The notes: generated by a model not told the origin, from the letters alone. A stretch of DNA of 64,000 nucleotides from Sarcophilus harrisii (GCF_902635505.1 NC_045429.1:219483997-219547996); one strand, 5' to 3'; positions 33,780 through 46,790 are shown, counted from the first letter of the stretch. Translations and numbers: made by a program.

Positions 33780-34275
33780 GTTTATTTTTAAGTTTTTAAA
33801 AATATTTTTATAATTACATGTAAAGAAAACTTTTAAACATTAATTTTAAAAATTCTATTTCCAAATTTCCTTTCTTTCTCCCCCCTCCTTCCCTAAAATG
33901 GTAAACAATTTGCTATAGGTTATATATATGCGGTCATGTAAAATATTTCCATATTAGATATGTTGTAAGAGAACAGACCAAAAGGGAAAAAAAAAAGAAA
34001 AAAAAGTGAAAATAGTATACTTTGATCTGCTTTCAGACTATATAAATTCTCACTCTGGATGTGGACAGCATTTTCCATCATGAGTTCTTTGGAACTATCT
34101 TGGATAATTGTATTGCTGAGAAGAACTATTCAGAGTTGTTCTTATAGAACTGTTGTTACTATGTATAATGCTGTGGTTCTGCTTACTTCATTTTGCAACA
34201 ATTGATGTAAGTCTGTGCAGGTTTTTCTGAAATCTGCTTGCTCATTTCTTATAGTATTCTATTACATTCATATAT
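33780..34275 (-). mobile_element. L1 LINE 3' UTR (third subfamily), antisense
   Basis: 'TATTTTTATAATTACATGTA', 'CCTTCCCTAAAATGGTAAAC', 'TTTGCTATAGGTTATATATA', 'TTTCCATATTAGATATGTTG', 'TTTTCCATCATGAGTTCTTT', 'GGATAATTGTATTGCTGAG' and 'TTGATGTAAGTCTGTGCAGG'. The same subfamily occurs at 48.0 kb. Confidence 0.85.
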
Positions 34276-34552
34276 CAAAAGTTGAAGTTTAGAAAGTGGG
34301 GATTATTAAGGTTGCACTGTATTAGAGAAGCCACAAAGAATACATTAAGGGCACATTGGTTGGTTTGGGTCTTGGCAAGAAGAGCCATCTCACTGTCAGA
34401 GAAAAGAAGAATTTATGCCCAGTGGTTTTGAGATTAAAAAGAGAAGAGGAATGATTTCACATTAAATGATTTCAGTTTTCTCAGTAAATTCAGTTGAGAG
34501 AGGTGGGGAAAAGGAAGGTGTGACATACTTGAGAAAAGAATGTTAAAGGTAG

Positions 34553-34780
34553 CTGGATGGCACAAACAGAAAATAATATTGGACCTGGGAGTCAAGAAAA
34601 GCCAAATCCAAAGTTTGCCTCAGGTACTAATTGTGGCATGTCACTTAACCTGTTTGCTTCAGTTTTGTCATCTGTAAAATTAGGGATAATTTTAATACCT
34701 GTTGTAAGGATTAAAGAAGAGACTAGATATAAAGTGCTTTATGAAAGCTTATAGCACTGTATAAATTTTAGGTACTATTA
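34553..34780 (+). mobile_element. MAR1-like CORE SINE, sense (first of a pair)
   Basis: 'GGTAGCTGGATGGCACAAAC', 'TGGACCTGGGAGTCAAGAA', 'GGCATGTCACTTAACCTG', 'TTCAGTTTTGTCATCTGTAA' (core), then the 3' 'AAGTGCTTTATGAAAGC' and 'TATAAATTTTAGGTACTATT'. Nearly full length and diverged. Confidence 0.8.
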
Positions 34781-34781
34781 T

Positions 34782-34970
34782 GAGGTAGCTAAATGGCACA
34801 CACCTAGTGTTGAAGTGTTAGAGTTGGAGTGTCAAGGCCAGAATTAAAATTTTGCCTTGTATTCTTACCTTTTTCAGCTTCAGTTTTCTCATTCCCAAAA
34901 TAGGGGGTTATTGTGAGGCTTGTATGAAGTTCTATGCTATATAAATTCTAGCTTTTATTATCATTTACTA
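34782..34970 (+). mobile_element. MAR1-like CORE SINE, sense (second of a pair)
   Basis: Starts 'GAGGTAGCTAAATGGCACAC' directly after the first copy. The core is 'TTCAGTTTTCTCATTCCCAA' and the 3' end 'TATATAAATTCTAGCTTTTA'. It is shorter in the middle than its neighbour. Confidence 0.75.
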
Positions 34971-36740
34971 AATCATCACACTTTCTCTTCAAGATCTGAT
35001 TATGAAACTTATTTAGTAGAGATTTGGGATGAGGTCTAAAAATAGCTCTAGGGAGCTAGTAGTGGCAAAGTTGTGCCAAAGACTCCAATTTATGGTCTAT
35101 TTACGGTCAAGCAACATCAAAACTTGGTAGATAGATGCTAGTTTAGATCAAGAGGCCAGTGTGATTGCTAAGAATTAACAAATCTCTTTAAATACCTTAA
35201 CTTCCAGATTCAATCTTCAATAATAAATCTTGGACTCATAAATTAGTTCCATCCTTACTTTAGAGAGAATACCACATTCTAATTTTTTTAAACATGAAAA
35301 TATCTTTTAAGAATATAAATCTTGTTGTAGTCATAATTTACTATCTTCCAAAAGCAACTTTTTTTTTTTAAATTTGCAAAATTAATCTTTAATTACTTGA
35401 GGAGAGGGACTGTTTCACTTTTGAACTTGCACCTTCAGAATCTAGCAAGTTACCTGACATATAGCACCAAAGGCTACTGATTGCTGGTTGCTTGGCTATA
35501 CAGATAGTCATGGCTTGCTGATCTCACAGGCCACTTAGAAGTCACATTTCACATCATAAACTTTAAAACTGTTTATGACATAGTCAAACATTTGATTTTA
35601 CTGTCCAAGCTTGGTCAGTATTTTGCTGTATGTTTTTTCTTAAACATAACAAAATTTGAAATAACATGTGCTTAGTTGTCCACATAAACTTGGTTATACA
35701 TCAGGTTCTTGATATCTGTTCCTTGATTTATTGAAAAAGGTCATTAATTTGGCAGCTCAGTGAATGATAGATTGAATTAGGGAATGAATGTGTGCAGAGA
35801 TACTAATTAGACAATTGCTTCATCTCCCTGGCCGCATCCACTCTTGCTTCAAATCTTACCTCTAGAGAACATACTTAGAAGTTAAAATGCATTGTGAAGT
35901 AAGGTCTTTAATAATTTTCAGAAAAATATATTTCATCCAAAACATAAATTATCTTATCCTGGATCAGGAGATGGTATACATGACAATTTGTTTAAAATGC
36001 ATTTTTTCCCCTTAATAAAATACGTTAAGAATCTTTGTGTTTAATTCATCTCCTTGCTACTTGAAATGATGTACAACTTTTGAAAATGATTGTTTTTTGG
36101 TTTCCTCTATCTCCTTATCTGTACTTCTTCCAATAGTTGCTCTATAGGCTTGATATTAAGACATCATTTAGAATAAATTTATTTTCCATAAAGAATAAAC
36201 GTAAACATTTTATATGAATAGCACAGAAATCTCATCTAGAATTTCGTTACCATAAAAAACTTTTGGGTTTGCACGTTATTTAAACTCCTTTGAAAAACCA
36301 GAGTATTTTAGAACGTGAGCCATGAGTTTAGCTTTCATCAAAGGCTGGTATAATTTATAAAGTACTTAGATGAAAAAAAGCTATTTTGTTTTCATAATCC
36401 TTCACAATTTTCTCAACGTGATCCTACTTTTTAAGTGCAATGACGAACACTCTAATCTGATACACTAAGGCTTTTGTCTGCCCTCCCAGTTCTAGTAATT
36501 TTCTATTTTACAGAGATAAAAGACAGCTGTTGAGACCCCGGGGCCAGCTGTGCCAGAACATTTCGTTATCTCCATAGAAAAACGGGGCTCCACATATTTC
36601 TTTATTCCACCAAGCATTTACCAAGCGCCAACTATCTCCACTTTTCAGTCACCACTCCCCTTCTAAACTGCCTTTCTTTTTCAACTCTTTTCCTTTCTTT
36701 CTCTTCCTCACTTTTTCAAAACCAACCGAGTGAAGAAGGG
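34970..36740. other. Upstream flank of AKIRIN2, mostly repeat-free
   Basis: Between the SINE pair and the CpG island I see only a short L2 3' fragment (about 35390-35465, 'GAGAGGGACTGTTTCACTTT' and 'TACCTGACATATAGCACC'). The rest has no repeat signature that I recognise and no convincing open frame. Its position next to the promoter makes it a place for proximal regulatory sequence, but no individual site stands out. Confidence 0.4.
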
Positions 36741-36755
36741 GATTTAAATTCCATT

Positions 36756-36763
36756 CCGGAAGT
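36756..36763 (+). promoter_or_regulatory. AKIRIN2: ETS/GABPA-type site
   Basis: CCGGAAGT is the high-affinity ETS core commonly found in TATA-less housekeeping promoters. It lies about 745 bp before the ATG. Confidence 0.55.
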
Positions 36764-36786
36764 TGGGTTCTCGCGCACTGCACGGT

Positions 36787-36799
36787 GGGAATCGTAGTT
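36787..36799 (-). promoter_or_regulatory. AKIRIN2: ZNF143/THAP11-type motif, reverse
   Basis: GGGAATCGTAGTT is the reverse complement of AACTACGATTCCC, close to the ACTACAATTCCC core of the ZNF143 (Staf)/THAP11 motif. A second copy lies 49 bp on, in the other orientation. Confidence 0.55.
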
Positions 36800-36847
36800 C
36801 CGGATCCCCCTCCCCAACTGCCTTTTCCGCCCGTTTTCCCGAAGAAG

Positions 36848-36867
36848 ACTACATTTCCCAGGACTCC
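36848..36867 (+). promoter_or_regulatory. AKIRIN2: ZNF143/THAP11-type motif, forward
   Basis: ACTACATTTCCCAGGACTCC is close to the long ZNF143 (SBS) consensus ACTACAATTCCCAGCATGC. These sites mark CpG-island promoters and promoter-promoter contacts. Confidence 0.65.
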
Positions 36868-36885
36868 TTTGAAGAACCCGCCTCC

Positions 36886-36897
36886 GTGCGCACGCGC
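36886..36897 (+). promoter_or_regulatory. AKIRIN2: NRF1-type motif
   Basis: GTGCGCACGCGC contains the GCGCAnGCGC palindromic NRF1 core. Confidence 0.6.
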
Positions 36898-36935
36898 TCT
36901 TCTGCCGCAGGATTTGAATCGGCGGCGTTGTTATT

Positions 36936-36948
36936 GACGCCATATTGG
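36936..36948. promoter_or_regulatory. AKIRIN2: YY1-type motif near the probable start of transcription
   Basis: GACGCCATATTGG carries GCCAT, the YY1 core, followed by GGGGCCGGCGGC. YY1 sites often sit just at or after the start site of such promoters. The word also resembles a shortened CArG box, so the assignment is not unique. Confidence 0.4.
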
Positions 36949-36959
36949 GGCCGGCGGCT

Positions 36960-38156
<1,197 letters not shown>

Positions 38157-40309
38157 TGAGTGGAGAGAGAGGGGCTGTGGGAGGAGTGGGAAGGGGAGAT
38201 CGGGTTTCTTAGGGTTGGGGACAGGAATTCGAGGGAAGGGAGTAGAGTAGAAACACTCTGCGGAAACGACTCCTCGAGGGTCGTCTTAGCCCCAACTTGG
38301 GAGCGAGAGGATCATTTGGAGCGCCCCCCCTCGGCCGATGCCTTTCAGACTAGCCCGAGCCCAGGAGGCAGCACCTCTTCTTTATCGTGCCTGGCCAATT
38401 TTCGTGGGGGGAAGAGGGGGCGGTGAAATCCGCGAGTAGTAGGTGACCCTAGGGAGCGAGACGGGTCTGGCGTCAATACCGCTGAAACGCCGATTCTGCT
38501 TGAGGCCAAGTCTACTTTACGTATGGCCGGTTCCGCAACAAAGACAATGCTCTTTGGGGGCACCGAAAAATAACCCAAACGTGTAGACTGAGTCACCCCG
38601 GAGAGATTATGGAGAATGTATTTGTGTGTAAAATAGTAGCTGTAGTTGGGTAATTAATTACTTGGACGAGGAAAAGCTTTATCTGGCCAAAAGGTGTTGG
38701 GGAATGCACCCGGAGTGTTAGGTAAGAAAGGAATCAACCCCAAGCGCCTCAGGGTATTTTCGTGTTTGGTTTCGAAACTCCTGAAAGTGACGGGGGGTGG
38801 GGGGGGGGTGGGGGTGGAATGGCTTTTGTATGTATGCCCCATTCCGATGCTCCCTTATGTGTTCTTTAAAAGCTGTTCCCTTGGCACGCACCATCTACGA
38901 ATAGGCTTTTGTGGGACAGAGGTGTAAATCGACTTCCTTTGTATGTAGCTTGACTAGCAAAGATTTTGTATTGGCCTTTGGTAAAGCGTTTGCTACTTAT
39001 GACTGGTTTGGTGATTGAGGAAGGGTCAAGGATCCTTTTTTATGGAATGGGTTAACTAAATGTCTAGTTATTGTCGATTTAGAAAGCCTTTGGGGATGCC
39101 TGGTGTTCTAAATTTGGTATCTTCCATTCTTAGTTGGCTGTCCTAATTATTTCACCTAATTTTAATTTTTCTAATTTTAAGATTGATTGCAGTTATTTTA
39201 AGGATAACCATAAATTCATAGAGGATCCAAAATTACTCTACTCCAATCCCTCATAATCTTTACTTTCCAGTATTTGAAATTATTTCATGCACAAGTAGTT
39301 TTTGGCTGCATTTTGCAGATTTTGTTTCAACAATGCTACCAAAATATTTCATCTGAATTGTGATTGCTTTCTTTGGAAAAAGTTATCCTGAATTTATGGC
39401 TAATAACTTTCATCAAAAAATCACCCAGATACTTTGGTATTTTATAGGAAGAAATGTGCTTGCAGTGTCGAGTGTTTTTTTAATGCTTTTTTAGTTTAAC
39501 ATTTTTAATGAATGTAAATTGAAAATTTACTGGAAGGATCTGTTACTATATAATTAATGCAAATACATTTGAAAAATTGTTGGCTAATTCAATAAATTCC
39601 ATTGTCCAAGGGGGAAAATGTTTAAGTTCAGTATATAGTCATTTTTGTCTCTAAAGCCTAAATTTGTTAATGGTAAATAATATTAAACTTTTGGTTAATT
39701 GATCTGGATCTGTAAATCCTTTAGCACTTCAGAATTATTTTATAATGAGGGGAATGCTGATTTTAAACTTATCAAATGTTAGAATATGTCCACGAAATTG
39801 GATTAATTTAGTTAGATAGAAGCACCTTGCATTTTTCATATACTTGATATTTTTGAAATAGTTCTTGGTGACATCTAGTTGGGGAGTTTGGTCAATTTCC
39901 CTTATATTTAGAAATTTGAACTAAGTAAGACTATACTGCTTTTTTCCCCCTTGTTAGTGATTGGTTAACTAAGTTGACACTGCCAGGCATCTGAAAATAC
40001 CTATCTTGAAATGAAATGGATTAAAATATTGTTATAATAGTTTTATAAATTATACTTAAGTTAATTTTACAAACATAATTAGCAAGATTCTGTATATTGA
40101 ATAACTTATAATTTAGATTTGTGCACATTTAGCTATATTAGATGTGTACATTTGTGATACTGTCACAATGGGAGCATCTTTGAAAAGCTTCCCACTTTCG
40201 AGTTTAATGACAAAGAAACAAAGTATTTGGTGCCTAGTTTCTTTTTCTTTAGAATGTAGTTCTTAGACTAAGAAATACTTGCTTTCCTTAAAAGTCAAAC
40301 ATTAGGTTG

Positions 40310-40480
40310 AGAAGTCAGTCAATAAGCATTTATTTAAAATGCCTGCAATGTGATACTGTGCTAAGAGCAAAAAATAGCCTTACTCTCCAGGAGATTACAA
40401 ACTAATGTGGGGAAGACAATGGTGAAAACAATCAAAAGGAGAGCAAAACATTAAAGGAACCTATAATAACTGGAGATTTG
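40310..40480 (-). mobile_element. LINE-2 3' end, antisense
   Basis: 'CAGTCAATAAGCATTTATTT', 'TGCCTGCAATGTGATACTGT', 'GCTAAGAGCAAAAAATAG' and 'CCAGGAGATTACAAACTAAT' give the antisense L2 tail. Confidence 0.75.
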
Positions 40481-40864
40481 GCTTGGTGTTTGTTTGTTTT
40501 TCTCACCACTTTGACATTGGAAGGGAGTAGAATATATTTTAGAGTTGCCATCTTGTAACAACTTGAATAATTAAATTTTAGTTCTAAGAACTAAGTTCCC
40601 TTAGTAGTTTTCAGTTTTATTATGGGAACATAGTATGCTATTGTGTTACTCTTGTGTTTTATATAAATACAAAATTAGAGAATACTAGAGTAATTAGTTG
40701 TATAATTTAACAGAATCTTGAGACAAAAAGGACTTAAATAGTCATATGTTAAAGCTTGTCCATCTGGAAATATCTCGGGAAGTAATTCATTCTAGTCTTA
40801 GTAACTTGTTCTATTGCTCAGAGTTGCCAGTAGCTTCATATTCTTTCAAAAAACCTAACTTTAT

Positions 40865-40975
40865 ATAACTTTTAAGGTTTGCAAAGCACTTTGCATATTT
40901 TCATTTGATCTTCCCAGATGAAACTGAGAAGGACTTAGTGACAGGCAAGGTCATGTAGTATCTTGCAACACGTTT
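40865..40975 (-). mobile_element. MIR/MAR1-type SINE remnant, antisense
   Basis: 'GGTTTGCAAAGCACTTTGCA', 'TTTTCATTTGATCTTCCCAG' and 'GATGAAACTGAGAAGGAC' follow the antisense MAR1/MIR order. Confidence 0.65.
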
Positions 40976-41004
40976 AGAATAAAAAATACCATGTGTTAAT
41001 TAAC

Positions 41005-41245
41005 GGGGACAGCTAGGTGCCATAGTGGCACCGTATAGAGGCTAGAGTCAGGAAGATTCATCTTTCTGAGTTCAAATATGACCTCAGACACTTATTAGCT
41101 GTATGAACCTGGGCAAGTCACTTCACCCTGTTGGCTTTAAAATGAGTTGGAGGAGCAAATTACAAACCACTCCAATATCTTTGCCACGAAAACCTTAAAT
41201 AGGGTCACAGATACCATCAAAGAAGCAACAATAAATAGAAAAAGT
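41005..41245 (+). mobile_element. tRNA-derived CORE SINE (WSINE-like), sense
   Basis: 'GGGGACAGCTAGGTGCCATA', 'TAGAGTCAGGAAGATTCATC', 'GAGTTCAAATATGACCTCAG', 'CTGGGCAAGTCACTTCACCC', 'AATTACAAACCACTCCAATA', 'TCTTTGCCACGAAAACC' and 'CAGATACCATCAAAGAAGCA'. The copy is nearly complete with an A-rich tail. Confidence 0.9.
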
Positions 41246-41349
41246 GAGATAAGTAATTAAATGTACATCACTATAGGTGCCAGTATATTTTGTTATCACG
41301 TTAAAATGTTTATTTTCCTAATAATTGTACTAGTCCCATAAAATCATTA

Positions 41350-41475
41350 AGGAGTTATGGAACTTTGGAGCTAGAAGCTTTTAGATTTTTTTCAGTTCAC
41401 CCCCCTCATTTTACAGATAAGGAAACTGAGGATCCATAGTTATTGGCAAAACCAGGACCAGATTTCAGGATTGGG
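41350..41475 (-). mobile_element. MIR-type SINE remnant, antisense
   Basis: 'CATTTTACAGATAAGGAAAC', 'TGAGGATCCATAGTTATTGG' and 'CAAAACCAGGACCAGATTTC' show antisense MIR order. Confidence 0.7.
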
Positions 41476-41479
41476 TGGA

Positions 41480-41690
41480 AGAGAAGAGACTACTACTGGA
41501 CTCTAAAGAACTGAATTTGAGTCCAATTCTTGCCCTCCTCCTCCTCCTCCTACTACTACTCTGTGATCCTGGGCAAAAAAATTAATCATCTCAATTTCTT
41601 TATCTGTGAAAGAAAAGGCTTGGATTAGCCTCTAGATCTCCAAGGTTCCTTCTAGCTTTTGTAGTGTTATGAATCTGGTTATAGATATAA
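41480..41690 (+). mobile_element. MIR-type SINE remnant, sense, with (CCT)n(ACT)n
   Basis: 'GAACTGAATTTGAGTCCAAT', 'TCTGTGATCCTGGGCAAAAA', 'CATCTCAATTTCTTTATCTG' and 'CCAAGGTTCCTTCTAGC'. A short (CCT)n(ACT)n run lies at 41536-41560. Confidence 0.7.
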
Positions 41691-42604
41691 CATTCTTAAT
41701 GCTTTAACATTTAACCTTCATGTGTAGGAACATTGTTTAGATAATGGAAGAGATACAAAGATTGGGTAAAAATTCATACCTCTGGTACTCAAGACTGTGA
41801 GTGAATATGAGAGATAATTGTAATATACAATATTACATAAAAGTATTTGTTGCAAAACAGTGTCATATGAGGTCCAGTGAAGAAAGTCTTGCTATTTATA
41901 ATTCTTAGAGACATTATTGTTACTATTGTTTCACTTTTAAGTATTAGATATTTTAGGAGTGCATCAAATGCATTAGTTGATCTTAAAATTTTTTATAAAA
42001 CATCAGTTGGAAATTTGCCTCTAATTGGACATTACAGCTTCTAGATAGCGATGAGCTATCCTATATAGATTGTTTATCAGACTTGTTTTCAAATTGAAAC
42101 ACCAGCTGGCTTAAATTAAATATAAATGGTTCTAGGTAAGGAAATGAGATATGTTGGAGGAAGATGGAATCCCACATCAGATGTAATTTATATTGAACAT
42201 TTTAATTTGTGATTAAGTGATAGCTGTAATTTCACTTCTAATTTCCTAATGTATTTGGCAACTAAACTGTATGTTTAATAATCTCTTCGTGCTTTGGACT
42301 TTGGATGTGCTATCTTTAAATTGCTGATTGAAATGTGCTTGTGAAACTTTATGCTTGGTGTTAAATAGTAGGGGGGGAAATCCCTCTATGATTAAATGAC
42401 TAGGGTCTCTAATCTCTTAGTGTGGATTTAAAGTGTTAGAAATATAAATACCTGTGCCACTTGCCATGTGTACATTGCTCTTGTGGTTTTTTTTATAAAG
42501 TCTCCTTTATCTTCAACTTAAAAATGCAGAAGTGAAGGAAAGGGTCTATTAGTTGATGTGGTATTAGAATTTGAAATGTTGGGGGCGGTGTTAACTATTA
42601 ATCC

Positions 42605-42607
42605 TGT

Positions 42608-42667
<60 letters not shown>

Positions 42668-42689
42668 AAGAAACAGACAGACAGACAGT
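42605..42689. repeat. (TG)n(GA)n(CAGA)n microsatellite
   Basis: A TG run to about 42651, then GAGAGA and ACAGACAGACAG. The open frame on the minus strand across it is an artefact. Confidence 0.96.
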
Positions 42690-43274
42690 AAGTTTCTTTG
42701 CAGTTGATTTAGCAAATGTATAATTTGAGGGGTAGTATCTTAGGTGTATATTTAGAATGGAAGGACTAAGGGCTTCTAGTTCAAACCCTTCATTTTATAG
42801 AGTAGTTATAGATCCACATAGGAAATAGATGATACCCTCTGCTGCACAAGAGCTTGGGTTCAAAATTTTGCCCCTTAGATTGAATGATCTTTCTAGTCTT
42901 AAAATTCCTCGCCAGTAAGATGAGGAATTCCAGGTGTATGATAGCATCTAAGGTTGCTTTTGACTGTGTATGATTTCAATTTCAATGTTCTTTTTACTAG
43001 ATTATGCTTTTCTATAAGATATGAAGATAAGTTTACATTTGTGATTTCAGTCTTCAGTTTTGTGTGTTGTGGCACTTTTTGGAAAATAAAAGAAAATTTA
43101 GAGTACATTTTTGTATTTATTAATATTCTAAGCAGATTCATTGAACACCCATTTGTTTCAGGTTTTAAAATAATGAAAGCTCTGACTTGAGAAATCACTT
43201 GCAGAGCACTTGTATTTTTAGGGGAAGCAGAAAAGCAGCCCTGAAAAAAGTCAGGTGCTGGACTACCAAAGAGG

Positions 43275-43385
43275 AAGTATAGTACAATAGAAAGAACATT
43301 GCTTTTAGAATCATTAGCCCTGGGTTCATCTCCACAGTCACTTAATTTTGTCACCTTGGGTAAGTCAGTTTAAGTTTTGTTTCTT
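43275..43385 (+). mobile_element. MIR-type SINE remnant, sense
   Basis: 'AGTATAGTACAATAGAAAGA', 'TTGCTTTTAGAATCATTAGC', 'CCTGGGTTCATCTCCACAG' and 'CACCTTGGGTAAGTCAGTTT' match the MIR tRNA-side and core start. Confidence 0.65.
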
Positions 43386-43389
43386 CAGA

Positions 43390-43640
43390 GCTTTTTATTG
43401 TTATGTTGTTTTTACATTAATCTCCAAATATATCCTTTCTTTCCCTATTAAAAAACAAAAATGAATAAAAACAATACAATCAATGGGCAAGATAGCAGAT
43501 CAAGCAAAATTAACACTTCTGCTAAATCTGACATTTGCGGTAGAAAAACTGTAGTTTACTATCTTTGCCATAAAGGAAGGGGAAATGTGTTTTTTTCACC
43601 TTTTCTTTTTAAGAGCAGGGGCTAAGGTTAGCCATATAAT
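43390..43640 (-). mobile_element. Probable L1 3' UTR (another subfamily), antisense
   Basis: 'TTTTTACATTAATCTCCAAA', 'ATATCCTTTCTTTCCCTATT', then A-rich text and 'TCAAGCAAAATTAACACTTC', 'TAAATCTGACATTTGCGG'. The order recalls a marsupial L1 3' end type. Tentative. Confidence 0.4.
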
Positions 43641-44257
43641 AAGCGTTTTGTTAAGAAAACTAATTAAGGGGTATGTTTACATGTAATATGACATAATTAT
43701 TGTATCTGACTTGTAACCTGAGATTTATTTTCCAGTTTTGCCAATTGGCCTTCAAGGTAATTGTAATTGTAAACTACTTTTAAACTATGGCATAGAACAG
43801 AGGCCTTAACACTTAGTTCCAAATTGGGAAATAATTAACAAAGTAGATATAGAACTGGATATACATAATGTTAATAATGAGATTTTTTTATGGCAAACTC
43901 TGACACCACACAGACATATATTTGTGTCATATATGATTTAGTGATCCCAGTTTCTATTTGAGTTTGATGTCACTGGTAAAGACAACCCTTTCCTCATCTT
44001 CATTATATAACATGCATATAGTATTTAATTGTAATTGGTTGCAAGAACAGATCTATCTTTTTAAAGTGCTTGGAAAAGTGTACTTTAAAAATATTAAAGC
44101 CATTTAGGAAGATGATGATGATAAAAGGTGTAACTGGAAACCAAATTGATGTTTGCTCCATATAGCTTCAAATTTCAGAAGCTTGTCATATCAATCAAAT
44201 GGAAGCTTATGGACAGCAAGCAAACTATAGATTTGTATACTCAGTGCTTAGCTGAGA

Positions 44258-44259
<2 letters not shown>

Positions 44260-44303
<44 letters not shown>
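44260..44303. repeat. (CA)n microsatellite
   Basis: About 22 uninterrupted CA units. Confidence 0.98.
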
Positions 44304-44305
<2 letters not shown>

Positions 44306-45159
44306 TAGGAAGTAAGTGCTTGATTAATATTTGTAGAGTTTAAGTCAAACATTTCCTTAACAGAAACTATAAAAAGAAATATATCTTTTGAAGTTTTTTT
44401 TTTTTTTTAAAGAATTAATATCATGTGAAAATTAGGTCTTCTGTTTTCTGAAATTGCTAAAATAATTGAAGGATTCCAAAAGTAGAAAGGATGTCGGTCA
44501 GTGGTTTTCATCCATAATAAGTGCTAGTCTCAACATTCAGCTTTTGGTGGAACTATTTTACAACTTTCAAATGGTAGAAAACTAAGACATGTTTATGTTC
44601 TTTTATTTTGGAAAAAAAAGAGACAAGAAGACTTAAAAATATCATTTATCTGATCCTAAGACTTTTATTTCTTAGTTTGGGATCTTGTGTACCAGATGGT
44701 AACTGGATATGCCTAGAGCCCTTGGAGAGAGTGTATTTATATAGTTAGTATGTATGCATGTACATATGATATATATTACAGATGTAAAATTGTAAAGCTG
44801 AGTAGGGAATTTAACTGTTTTATCAGTCTTAATCCCCTCCCCACCCCCTTTTTAATGAAGAAACAATAATTCCTAAATGATGTTCTGCCCTCTCCTCTTC
44901 CCTCTGCCCACATCAGGTTATCATAGTTTTAAAATAGGGATGCTCTTAAAGGCGATTTTTTTTCTCTTGCATCTCTGAACTCTCCCAAGATATCTTGGTT
45001 TACTGGCTAGATTTCTTAAACCAAAACCAATCTGATTCTAATTGGCCATCAATAAATCCTAGGCCAGGCCCTATTTGGTCATTGTTTGGGTCCTAATTGA
45101 CTCATTTTGATTGTAAATAAAATAGCAGTCATTTCTTCTTTGGCCAGAGACCCTGAGGG

Positions 45160-45415
45160 TCTTCCCTTCCCTGTTTTATTTATTTATTTTTATTTGGGGG
45201 GAGTGGGGGTTAGTGAAAGAGAAGATTCTTTATCTCTATTGATATTTATCCTTAATTATTGAATGGGTGCAGTCTCAGTCAAACCTAGCTGTCTTGAAGA
45301 CCAGTTCATCCAGTGCTATCTCTAGTCATCCCGATTTCTATCTGGCCACTGAAATCTTAATTCACTTGCTGATTTTTCATGGTGGCATTTGAGAGCAAAG
45401 GACAAACAACAATCT
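45160..45415 (+). mobile_element. RTE/BovB-like SINE, sense
   Basis: 'CCAGTGCTATCTCTAGTCAT', 'CCCGATTTCTATCTGGCCAC', 'AATTCACTTGCTGATTTTTC' and the end 'GAGAGCAAAGGACAAACAAC' give the same 3' module as at 22.9 and 23.9 kb. The 5' limit is vague. Confidence 0.65.
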
Positions 45416-46323
45416 AAGTCTATCTCTGTCTCTCTGTTGCCATGTCTGCCTCTGTCTTTGTGTCTTGTCTCCATCTTTCTCTTCCTTACACCTTGCTCTT
45501 GGCTGAAAAACTACTCATGGTTAAACAGTAATAATAATGATAATTTTTAAAAACAACGGGGATCCCGCAGTATCTGCATATATGTTGGTTTAAGGTAAGA
45601 CTAGCATGTGAATGAAGAGTGCCTTTGCTTTAATTATTATAATCTTCATTTTTATATTAATCTTCCTGTAGACTTTTATTAATTCTCATTACAGAAAGGC
45701 AATTCTTGAAATATTTTCATTTGGGTGTTCATGTTTTTAAAGGACATTGGACAAAGATTGGGTTTGGTTCCAAAGGGCTAGTGATGAAACGCATTTTCCC
45801 CAGAGATGGTAGTATGGATACAAAATGTTTGCACAGGTGTTGAGTGATATGGTTATTGTGGTTGTTTTTGCTTTACTTTTTTTCTTTGTAACAAGAAAGG
45901 AGGATGGGGGGGGAGGGTTGAGTTATTGGGGAAAGATTGATATAAAAATCAAAACCTTAAAAGAATGGGTAGGTAACTTTTACCAAGGTTTTTATTCTTA
46001 GAATTAAACCCTAGTGAAATTAAGTTATGCAATTGGTATGTGAGATTTAATATCAATTTGGAAATTTGTTAATGTGTTGTTTAATTTGAATAACACTTAA
46101 AATTACTCTAATTCTACAAAATTATTGTTAATTTGTTTGAAACCAAGTGAGATTTTGATCCAGGTTTTTGAATAAATTGTTCTTGAATGTTTTCCTAACT
46201 TTGACAAATTGAATTGCCAGTTTAATATTCTAGTGGATATTTGTCTATCTCATTATTATATATTTTTGGCACTTCTATTAACAGTTCTTAAGAATGAATA
46301 TTAGGATAGGTATGTTGGATGAA

Positions 46324-46460
46324 TTTTTTTTTCCCCTGAGGCAATTGGGGTTAAGTGACTGGCCCAGGGTCACATAGCTAGGAAGTGTTAAATGTCTGAG
46401 ATAACATTTCCTCCTGACTTCAGGGCTGGTGCACTATCCACTGCGCTACCTAGCTGCCCC
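46324..46460 (-). mobile_element. tRNA-derived SINE (WALLSI-like), antisense
   Basis: T-rich tail, 'CCTGAGGCAATTGGGGTTAA', 'GACTGGCCCAGGGTCACATA', 'TCCTGACTTCAGGGCTGGTG' and 'CACTGCGCTACCTAGCTGCC'. Full length and well preserved. Confidence 0.93.
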
Positions 46461-46599
46461 TTGAATAATTCTTGAAAAAAGAAAACTGGTTCCTAAAATG
46501 GTCATGATATTGGGGCTTATTGACCATTTAGATTTGGAGAACCTATTTTAGGTAATCCTTAGTTTTAAGATTTTAATCTCAAAAAAAAAAAACAACTTA

Positions 46600-46790
46600 A
46601 CACCTTAGCCTTTTTATTGTATCCTAAATCTTATTACTATTTCCATAATAACACTTCCTCTTCTCTCCATTCACAGTTAAACCACTCTAGTTCAGGGCTC
46701 TTGTCACCCTTGCCTGGACAACGATTCTAATTCATCTTCCTGCCTCAAATCTCCCATTTTCAATCCATGTTCAACCAAATCACTTCCCTC
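46600..46790 (+). mobile_element. LINE-2 fragment, sense
   Basis: 'CCACTCTAGTTCAGGGCTCT', 'TGTCACCCTTGCCTGGACAA' and 'CTTCCTGCCTCAAATCTCCC' match the L2 segment after the RT. Confidence 0.6.

Noticed and set aside
42518-42715. Minus-strand frame with His-Thr repeats, and a similar plus-strand one at 44146-44343
   Set aside because: Translations of the dinucleotide repeats; no other coding signal.
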